Source: an uncultured Victivallales bacterium (GTDB lineage Bacteria > Verrucomicrobiota > Lentisphaeria > Oligosphaerales > JAFGRS01). Taken from it: 7,466 nucleotides of DNA. Position 1 is the first letter of the stretch, and each line of letters starts with the position of its first letter. The DNA lies in assembly GCA_903834675.1 (NCBI GenBank), contig CAILKC010000196.1, positions 1 through 7,466 of the forward strand. The letters are read 5' to 3'. The notes under the pieces are model-generated. The model made no database searches, had not been told where the DNA came from, and worked only from the letters and a program-made list of their open reading frames with translations. This document shows, in pieces, positions 1 to 5,363 of the stretch. A program made the translations under genes and the position numbers.

Positions 1-1376
1 AGCAGGTTCCAGGCCACGCCCAGGCCCACGGCGCGCCCCGCCATGAGCATGATGTGGCGACGCAATTGCGGGTCCCACTCGCGCCACCCCAGCCATTCCA
101 GGACGGCAAAGGAAGCGGCTAGTGCCAGCAGCCATGGCAGGTTCAGGCGCAGGAGCCTGCGACTCGTGCAACCGGGACGCCAGGCGGTCTCTGCCTTCAG
201 CGCCGTCAATGCCGCCAGCGCGAAGGTTACCCACAGCAGCCACTTCTCCGGGTAACGGAAGATGCGGAACGGTGGCAGGCTCTGCAGTAGCGCCTCGTGG
301 AGGGGGGTGTAGCGACCGCAGGCCAGGGCCAGCGCCACCAACAACCCGCCCCACAGCAGCGCGGCCTGCTGCCGCCGTGACCGTGGCACGGGCAGCGGCA
401 GCAGCAGCAAGCCGAGCATGCCGACGTAGATGCACGGTGCCCAGCCCACCCGGAACAGCGACCCCGCGGCCACCAGGGCCCGCCCGACGTAGGGCTGCCC
501 CGTGTCCGGTATCCCCCAGGCGAATGGCAGCACGAACTCCACCAGCCGCAGGGGATGGAAGGACAAGGCCTGGATCTCGTCTCCCGCCAAGCCGCCGCTG
601 CGGACCGACTGGCTGAACGAGGCCAGTATCTGGAGGGTCGGCAGCAGCGTCAGCGCCAGCGCCACGGCGGCGCAGGGCCACCCCGTCTGCCAGAGGCGGC
701 AAAGCACCGCCTTCGGCCTGGCCCTCTGGCGCGCGGTCAGGCCGAGGATCAGCGTGCTCAGCGGCACGACGAGGGCTGCGGTAATGACCTGCTCCAGTTC
801 CCCGGCCAGGAAGGCCAGGCCGAAGGCGGCCCCCGCCGCCGCCGACCAGCGCTGCCGGGTGGCCGCCGCCGCGCTCGAGCTGGCCTGCAGCCACGCCGTG
901 GCCGCCAGTAACAGCCAGGGCGCTGAGGTAAAGTGGAAGGAGAACAGCATGCTCTGCATGTAGCCGCTCCCGCTCAGAATCACGGCCCCCACCATGGCTG
1001 GCACCGCGCGCAGACGGAGGCCGACGCGGAAGAATAGGAAGCCGCTGCATCCCAGCAGGAAGTAGTGCGCCAGGACGTAGAGCTTGGCGCCCCACCAGAG
1101 GCCAGGAATGAGACTGAGAAGAAAGGGCGGGTAGAAGAGCCCGCCAATGGGATTCCCCGCCAGCGACTGGCCGCACTGCGCCGAGGCATCCCATAACGGC
1201 AAGACGCCGGAGACGAGGGCCTGGCGCGCCAGGGCGCGAATGGGCATCAGGTAGGGCAGCACGTCGGTCAGCGCCAGGTACGTCCGCGGGTGCAACAGGC
1301 CGACGAAAGGCAACAGACCCACCAGGCCGCAGAGTCCGGCACCGAGCAGCGTCTGGTTGACCCGCGGCAATCTCAT
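1..1376 (-). CDS. YfhO-like polytopic membrane protein, 5' part (C-terminus off the left edge)
   Basis: I translated the minus strand from the ATG at 1376-1374 and found 458 codons with no stop before the left edge. An in-frame TGA at 1388-1386, four codons upstream, makes this the first possible ATG. There is no good Shine-Dalgarno in front of it. The protein is strongly hydrophobic with about ten candidate membrane segments, for example residues 9-28, 96-117, 126-147, 153-163, 183-213, 233-252, 312-330, 340-353, 379-393 and 412-427. Between the first two segments lies TDVLPYLMP (37-45), then LPLWDASAQCGQ (59-70) and NPIGGLFYPPFLL (75-87). This resembles the 'PLW..Y..G.P......FYPP' loop typical of YfhO/GT-C-like membrane proteins. 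The later PFRIFRYPEKW (369-379) also fits that group. Family members are proposed or known to handle lipid-linked sugars or cell-surface glycans, but the exact reaction here is unknown. It is transcribed divergently from the oxidoreductase operon. The family assignment is motif-based; a generic GT-C glycosyltransferase is the alternative. Confidence 0.8.
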   Translation of the reverse strand, partial: MRLPRVNQTLLGAGLCGLVGLLPFVGLLHPRTYLALTDVLPYLMPIRALARQALVSGVLPLWDASAQCGQSLAGNPIGGLFYPPFLLSLIPGLWWGAKLYVLAHYFLLGCSGFLFFRVGLRLRAVPAMVGAVILSGSGYMQSMLFSFHFTSAPWLLLAATAWLQASSSAAAATRQRWSAAAGAAFGLAFLAGELEQVITAALVVPLSTLILGLTARQRARPKAVLCRLWQTGWPCAAVALALTLLPTLQILASFSQSVRSGGLAGDEIQALSFHPLRLVEFVLPFAWGIPDTGQPYVGRALVAAGSLFRVGWAPCIYVGMLGLLLLPLPVPRSRRQQAALLWGGLLVALALACGRYTPLHEALLQSLPPFRIFRYPEKWLLWVTFALAALTALKAETAWRPGCTSRRLLRLNLPWLLALAASFAVLEWLGWREWDPQLRRHIMLMAGRAVGLGVAWNL

Positions 1377-1657
1377 ACTACGGCTTCACGGGAGGGCGCC
1401 GGAACCCCAGGGCGGCAGGGCTGGGCAGGGGCTTGGCAGGGAGCGCCAGACATTCGGCCAGCGCCAGCCCGCCGGGGACTATGGGCGACCTGGCGACAGC
1501 ACCGCGAACATGGCCCTTCTCTCATGAGGCATCTCCAGCGCAGGCAGGCGGCGACGCGCCACCGTCCTGCGTTTGCTGCCGTGAACATATCGGCGCCCCA
1601 CGCAAGATCAACGCCGCGGTCGCGCCGGGGGCGCAGGTCAGGTCCCAGGTGCTGCTG

Positions 1658-1687
1658 GGGATACGGCGGAGACCGCCGGCTCCAGGG
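1658..1687 (-). repeat. Short palindromic repeat unit A
   Basis: This 30-base unit recurs at 1840-1869 with one difference (A at 1670, G at 1852). Its core is a perfect 6-bp hairpin: CGGCGG (1664-1669) pairs with CCGCCG (1673-1678) around an AGA loop. Its ends, GGGATAC and GGCTCCAGG, match in reverse complement the ends of the two longer units at 1713-1761 and 1770-1818. Read on the minus strand it therefore has the same form, CCTGGAGCC-hairpin-GTATCCC. Confidence 0.85.
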
Positions 1688-1712
1688 GATTGCGTTATCG
1701 TGCGCTGTGCAG

Positions 1713-1761
1713 CCTGGAGCCCGCGATGCCAAGGACCCGCAGGGGCCTGGTTCGCGGTATC
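1713..1761 (+). repeat. Long palindromic repeat unit, copy 1
   Basis: This 49-base unit is repeated exactly at 1770-1818, giving a 57-base period with an 8-base spacer (1762-1769). It folds as a long imperfect hairpin. CCGCGA (1721-1726) pairs with TCGCGG (1752-1757). Inside that, CCA (1729-1731) pairs with TGG (1748-1750), GG (1733-1734) with CC (1746-1747), and CCC (1736-1738) with GGG (1742-1744), around a GCA loop. The flanks CCTGGAGCC and GTATCCC are shared, inverted, with the short units A and B. This resembles a REP- or MITE-like dispersed intergenic element, but I do not recognise a named family. Confidence 0.9.
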
Positions 1762-1769
1762 CCCCGTCC

Positions 1770-1818
1770 CCTGGAGCCCGCGATGCCAAGGACCCGCAGG
1801 GGCCTGGTTCGCGGTATC
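1770..1818 (+). repeat. Long palindromic repeat unit, copy 2
   Basis: This is an exact second copy of the 49-base unit at 1713-1761 in the same orientation. Its outer stem is at 1778-1783 and 1809-1814. The base identity spans both arms, the loop and the flanks, which implies recent duplication or active homogenisation. After the shared GTATC the sequence diverges (TT instead of CC), so this marks one edge of the duplicated unit. Confidence 0.9.
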
Positions 1819-1839
1819 TTGAGCGAGACGCGGAGGCAC

Positions 1840-1869
1840 GGGATACGGCGGGGACCGCCGGCTCCAGGG
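1840..1869 (-). repeat. Short palindromic repeat unit B
   Basis: This is the second copy of the 30-base short unit, 29 of 30 identical to 1658-1687 and in the same orientation. The stem CGGCGG (1846-1851) pairs with CCGCCG (1855-1860) around a GGA loop. The single difference from unit A falls in the loop, so base pairing is untouched. Units A and B bracket the two long units. Confidence 0.85.
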
Positions 1870-2028
1870 CTGGCGCCGGTCTGGCGCGCGGCGGAATAGC
1901 GAGGCCGTCCGCAGGCCACTTTAGCTGGTTCAGCCAGGCACGATACCGATTCCGCCCCCGATTTCTTCACCGCTTCTGAGTCGTCACCACCTACGGAGCT
2001 GACTTGCGCCCTCCTGCCGGTTGAGCCC

Positions 2029-2057
2029 TTGCAACGGGGGCTGTACCGCTCTATCTT
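2029..2057 (+). promoter_or_regulatory. Candidate sigma-70-like promoter for the oxidoreductase operon
   Basis: TTGCAA (2029-2034) and TATCTT (2052-2057) are separated by exactly 17 bases; each matches four of six consensus positions. Transcription would begin near 2064, leaving a leader of about 100 bases before the ATG at 2168. It is the best-spaced pair I found upstream of this gene, but chance occurrence is possible and the host's promoter consensus is unknown. Confidence 0.3.
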
Positions 2058-2150
2058 CGGGGCCTGTTGCTAGGGCAAGATCCGCCCCGGGTCAGCCTCG
2101 GGTTTCCAGACGGTGTTTCCCGCGGGAGTCGCACGGCGGCCACGGCCGGG

Positions 2151-2156
2151 AAGGAG
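2151..2156 (+). promoter_or_regulatory. Shine-Dalgarno site that sets the oxidoreductase start
   Basis: AAGGAG lies 11 bases before the ATG at 2168. It favours that start over the in-frame TTG at 2021, which would add 49 residues of low-complexity sequence ahead of the first beta strand of the Rossmann fold. A GTG follows directly at 2171 and is a close alternative. Confidence 0.65.
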
Positions 2157-2167
2157 TCGGTTCGGTC

Positions 2168-3166
2168 ATGGTGAGAGTTGCGTTTATCGGCTTGCAGCAC
2201 TGGCATGCGCCGTTCTACATGATGGCCATGAAAGCGCTGGGCTACCCGATCGCGGCGGTTGCCGACCGGGATGCTTCCATGTGCGAATTCCGGGCTCGCG
2301 TCGGCGAGTGCGAGGCGCCGTGCTACACGGACTACGAGCGGCTGTTGCGCGAGATCAAGCCGGACCTTGTCTTTGCCCACGCGCCGCATGACCAGATGAC
2401 CGATCTGGCCGCGTGGCTGGTGGAGCACAACCTGCCCTTTCATATGGAAAAGCCCATGGGGCTGTCGTGGCAGCGTCTGGCGGTTGTGGCGGCGGAGGCG
2501 CGTCGGAAAGGGCTCTGGAATGGCGTCGCGCTGGTCAGTCGCCAGTACGGCATCGTGCGGCGTCTGCGCGAGCTGGGGGGCGAGATGGGGGCGCTGCAGC
2601 GCTACTACTACGGGCTGTTTGCCGGGCCGCCGCTGCGCTACCCCGAGTGGCGCTGCGAGTGGATGCTCCAGCCCGAGCGCGCCGGCGCCGGACCGCTGTG
2701 GAACTTCGGCGCCCACGTGATCGACCTCTTCCTCCTGCTGGGCAAGGCGCCGGTGGTCGAGGTCACCGCCAACTGGACCTATGACATTCATCGTCTGCCG
2801 GTCGAGGATCTCTGCACCATCCGCATGAAGAACAGCCTGGGGGTGGTCGGGGTCGGCGAGGTGAGCTACAGCACGCCGACGGGCTACGAGCGCTTCTTTT
2901 CGGTATCCACCGATAGGCTGCAGGTGCATACCGACAAACTCGGCAAGGGCGTCATCAAGAAGTTCGGCGCCGCGCCCGAGGAGATTGATGGCCCCGAGTT
3001 CAACGACGTGTACCCGTTCCAGACGCGGGACGTCATCGAGAGCTTTGCCGTCGGCCGCCCCGCGGTGGCCGATATCCACGACATGGTGGCGACACTGCGG
3101 GTCATGGAAGCGGCAAAGGCCTCGGCGCAGGCGGGTGGGAAGCCCATCGTTCTGCCGGCGCTCTGA
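2168..3166 (+). CDS. Gfo/Idh/MocA-family NAD(P)-dependent oxidoreductase
   Basis: The predicted protein has 332 residues, normal for this family, whose members oxidise or reduce sugars, inositols and related polyols with NAD(P). Residues 2-34 form the first beta-alpha-beta unit of an N-terminal Rossmann fold (VAFIGLQHWH at 4-12, then AAVADRD at 29-35). The usual glycine-rich nucleotide loop is replaced by G-L-Q-H-W-H. The family signature EKP stands at 94-96 (HMEKPMGLS). The C-terminal substrate domain carries FGAHVIDLF (180-188); its His-183 and Asp-186 match the conserved catalytic-region His and Asp. No signal peptide or membrane segment is visible, so it should be cytoplasmic. The start was chosen by the ribosome binding site at 2151-2156. 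It is the first gene of a same-strand cluster with the SGNH-ligase fusion 80 bases downstream, which suggests a role in carbohydrate metabolism. The family is clear; the substrate is not. Confidence 0.93.
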   Translation: MVRVAFIGLQHWHAPFYMMAMKALGYPIAAVADRDASMCEFRARVGECEAPCYTDYERLLREIKPDLVFAHAPHDQMTDLAAWLVEHNLPFHMEKPMGLSWQRLAVVAAEARRKGLWNGVALVSRQYGIVRRLRELGGEMGALQRYYYGLFAGPPLRYPEWRCEWMLQPERAGAGPLWNFGAHVIDLFLLLGKAPVVEVTANWTYDIHRLPVEDLCTIRMKNSLGVVGVGEVSYSTPTGYERFFSVSTDRLQVHTDKLGKGVIKKFGAAPEEIDGPEFNDVYPFQTRDVIESFAVGRPAVADIHDMVATLRVMEAAKASAQAGGKPIVLPAL

Positions 3167-3193
3167 GGCTCGAGGTTCGGCAACCGACGACCA

Positions 3194-3205
3194 GGCAGGC
3201 CTGCC
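3194..3205. repeat. Perfect 12-bp palindrome between oxidoreductase and fusion gene
   Basis: GGCAGGCCTGCC is fully self-complementary and lies in the 80-base gap between the first two genes of the cluster. It has no loop and no following T-run, so it does not look like a terminator. It could be an operator half-site pair or chance in GC-rich DNA. Confidence 0.3.
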
Positions 3206-3246
3206 GCGACGGCGGACGGCGGCAAGCACAGCAGGAGCGGCGCACC

Positions 3247-5352
3247 ATGAGAGTAGTGTGTTTTGGCGACAGCCTCACGTCCTGCGGCGGGTTCAATGGC
3301 CGCTACAGCGACATTCTTCAGGACCGCTTTCCGCAGCATGAGTTCATCAACAAGGGAGTGGGCGGCAACTCCTTCGTGGATGCCAGGGCTCGGCTGCAGG
3401 AAGAGGTGCTGGCCCTCAATCCCGACGTCGTGGTGGTCGAGTTTGGCGCCAACGACTGGTGGAAGGCCGAGCGCTCACCGGCGGAGTGGGCCGCGGACCT
3501 GGACGCGATCGTGCGCCAGTTGCGGGAGGCGGGCATCGCGGTGATCATCGCCGGGGTCTTCGGCCCCTACCCTGGGGCGAAGGGGCAACCGGTGGAGAAG
3601 ATCTACGGCGCGGACGAGCGTTCGCGGCAGTATCGGGAGCTTGAACGCGGCGTGGCAGAGGCCTACGGCTGTGCCTATCTGCCGAATCTCCAGCAGGCCA
3701 TCCTCGGCGACCGCACCTGCTGGCGCGACCGCAACCATCCCAACGAACATGGCAACCGCTGTGTCGCCAACGAGTTCGAGCCGAGTTTAGAGCGTTTGCT
3801 GGGGGCGAAGGCGCGGCCGCTGCGTCAGCGCCGGTTGCAGACGACCCGCGACCTCTGGGACGAAGCGGTCGGGCTGGCCGGCGACCGTCTGGCGGCGGTG
3901 TGCGGTGACTGCAAGCTGACCTATGCGGAGGCGGACGCGCAGGTGCGGCGGCTGGCGGCGGGGCTGCTGGCGGTCACGGGTGCGGAGCGCCCGAAGGTGG
4001 CCATTTTCCTGCCGAACTGCCTGGAGTACTTCCTGCTCTACTGGGCCACGGTCAAGCTTGGCGGGATCGTGGTGCCGTTGAACACCTGGCTGCGCCAGGA
4101 CAGCCTGGACTCGATCTTCGAGACCGTGGCTCCCGACTTGCTGGTGGTGCAGGGCAGGGGGGACCGCGATGTCCTGGCCTGCGCCAACCGGCGGCCCCAG
4201 CTTCCGGTGTTCGCCCTGGAACCGGCGGCCGGGATGGCTGACTTCGCGGCGCTCAGGGCGCACGGCGACGCGGTGCCCGTGGTTACCCTCGACCCTGACG
4301 CCCCGTCCATCATCATGCATACCTCCGGCACGACCGCGGCGCCCAAGGGTGCGGTGATGCGGCACTCGGACCTGATTTTCAACGTTATGACGACGATCCA
4401 CGCGCAAGGGTTCAGCCAGCAGGACACGCACTTGCTGGTGAATCCGATGTTCCACTGCACGGCGCTCTACAGTTCGCTGCCCGCGGCGGCCTGTCAGAAG
4501 ACGCCGGTCATCATCACTGCGGATACCTCGCCGGACGGGCTGTTGCGTCTGATCGAGAAAGAGCGCATTACCACCTTCCTCACGGTGCCCAGTGTGCTGC
4601 AGCGCATCACGGTGCTGCCCACGGTGGGGAGCTACCGTACCGACAGCCTGCGGGTCATCGGCTATGCGGGCTCGTTCATGCCGGTCAAGACGGTGCGCGA
4701 ACTACAGCGGCTCTTCCCCGGGGTGGAACTGCACAACTTCTTCGGGCTGACCGAGACGATCTCGGCCACCCACAGCCTGGATGGCGACCAGTCCTTTGAG
4801 CGGCCTGATTCCATCGGGAGGCTGCTGCCGTTCGTGGAGGCGCTCATCGTCGACGAGAAGCAACAGCCGGTGCCTGCCGGCACGGTCGGCGAGCTGCTCT
4901 TCGCCCGCGAGAACGTCATTCAGGGCTACTGGAACAAGCCTGGCAAACTCGAGGAGTCGATCATCGAGGTCAATGGTCGGCGCTGGTTCAACACCGGCGA
5001 CTTGGCCGCGGCCGATGCGGACGGCTTCTTTTTCATCAAGGGCCGCAAGAAAGACATGATCATCGTCGGCGGCGAGAACGTCTTCGCAGCCGAGGTCGAG
5101 GCGGTGCTGATGAACTGCGACAAGGTCAAGGAGGCAGCCGTCAAGGGCATTCCGGCTACCGGCATCCGCGAGTCACTGGGTGAGCTGATCAAGGCCTATG
5201 TGGTGCCTGACGATCCCTCGCTGACCGAGCTCGAGGTGCGTCGGCATTGCCACCGGCTGTTGCCCTCGTACAAGATCCCGCAGGTCATCGTCTTTCTGTC
5301 GGCGCTGCCGCGCAACCCCGCCGGCAAGGTGGTGAAGGACGAGCTGAGCTGA
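3247..5352 (+). CDS. Fusion protein: SGNH/GDSL esterase domain + acyl-CoA ligase-type ANL enzyme
   Basis: This 701-residue protein joins two complete enzymes. Residues 1-185 are an SGNH hydrolase: FGDSL (6-10) with nucleophile Ser-9, block II GVGGNS (37-42), block III FGAND (66-70), and block V DRNH (161-164) giving Asp-161 and His-164. Such enzymes cut acyl or acetyl esters. Residues from about 198 to 701 are a full adenylate-forming enzyme. They carry the P-loop HTSGTTAAPKG (358-368), FFGLTET (498-504), NTGDL (582-586), the hinge GRKKDMIIVGGEN (599-611) and NPAGK (690-694) with catalytic Lys-694. This resembles acyl-CoA synthetases, which activate a carboxylic acid with ATP and pass it to CoA. 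The linker is only about 12-15 residues. There is no stop or frame change at the junction, and no signal peptide. AGGAG (3233-3237) sits 9 bases before the ATG. The next gene starts 11 bases after the stop. Both domain calls are firm; joint action on one substrate is inference. Confidence 0.95.
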   Translation: MRVVCFGDSLTSCGGFNGRYSDILQDRFPQHEFINKGVGGNSFVDARARLQEEVLALNPDVVVVEFGANDWWKAERSPAEWAADLDAIVRQLREAGIAVIIAGVFGPYPGAKGQPVEKIYGADERSRQYRELERGVAEAYGCAYLPNLQQAILGDRTCWRDRNHPNEHGNRCVANEFEPSLERLLGAKARPLRQRRLQTTRDLWDEAVGLAGDRLAAVCGDCKLTYAEADAQVRRLAAGLLAVTGAERPKVAIFLPNCLEYFLLYWATVKLGGIVVPLNTWLRQDSLDSIFETVAPDLLVVQGRGDRDVLACANRRPQLPVFALEPAAGMADFAALRAHGDAVPVVTLDPDAPSIIMHTSGTTAAPKGAVMRHSDLIFNVMTTIHAQGFSQQDTHLLVNPMFHCTALYSSLPAAACQKTPVIITADTSPDGLLRLIEKERITTFLTVPSVLQRITVLPTVGSYRTDSLRVIGYAGSFMPVKTVRELQRLFPGVELHNFFGLTETISATHSLDGDQSFERPDSIGRLLPFVEALIVDEKQQPVPAGTVGELLFARENVIQGYWNKPGKLEESIIEVNGRRWFNTGDLAAADADGFFFIKGRKKDMIIVGGENVFAAEVEAVLMNCDKVKEAAVKGIPATGIRESLGELIKAYVVPDDPSLTELEVRRHCHRLLPSYKIPQVIVFLSALPRNPAGKVVKDELS

Positions 5353-5355
5353 GGG
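5351..5355 (+). promoter_or_regulatory. Shine-Dalgarno site that sets the GH38 gene start
   Basis: GAGGG overlaps the TGA stop of the upstream gene (5350-5352) and lies 8 bases before the ATG at 5364. It supports this start over the in-frame GTG at 5403 and suggests translation coupled to the upstream fusion gene. Confidence 0.55.
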
Positions 5356-5363
5356 CAGCATCC

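Larger units (their letters stand above)
1377..2167. other. Divergent intergenic region without a convincing gene
   Basis: About 790 bases separate the start codons of the leftward membrane-protein gene and the rightward oxidoreductase gene, so both promoters probably lie here. Open frames exist on both strands, but their translations are rich in Arg, Pro, Gly and Ala with no recognisable domain, and several run through the DNA repeats, giving duplicated peptides. I treat them as products of high GC content. 1658-1869 carries the palindromic repeat cluster listed separately. I see nothing recognisable in 1377-1657 or 1870-2020. The last 150 bases hold the candidate promoter and ribosome binding site of the next gene. 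Confidence 0.7.

Noticed and set aside
122..963. Plus-strand frames opposite the membrane-protein gene
   Set aside because: The minus-strand reading gives a coherent polytopic membrane protein, whereas these are Arg/Pro/Ala-rich with no domain.
1713..1818. Intrinsic transcription terminators formed by the long hairpins
   Set aside because: The hairpins are GC-rich, but no T-run follows on either strand and no gene ends nearby.
1658..1869. CRISPR array
   Set aside because: There are only two identical repeats with an 8-base spacer, plus inverted relatives; unit and spacer sizes do not fit CRISPR and no cas gene is present.
1290..1979. 229-codon plus-strand frame across the intergenic region
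   Set aside because: It overlaps the membrane-protein start, runs through the DNA repeats (giving a duplicated peptide) and has low-complexity composition.
2021..2167. N-terminal extension of the oxidoreductase from a TTG at 2021
   Set aside because: The added 49 residues are low complexity, overlap the candidate promoter, and the Shine-Dalgarno at 2151-2156 points to the ATG at 2168.
2051..3229. 392-codon open frame on the minus strand opposite the oxidoreductase
   Set aside because: It is antisense to a gene with clear family motifs; its translation is rich in Arg, His and Gln with no domain, as expected for the complement of a GC-rich gene.
3167..3246. Terminator between oxidoreductase and fusion gene
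   Set aside because: Only a loop-less 12-bp palindrome is present with no T-run, so read-through into the fusion gene is more likely.
3787..4455. 222-codon minus-strand frame within the fusion gene
   Set aside because: It is the shadow of the ANL domain; the plus-strand frame carries all the catalytic motifs.
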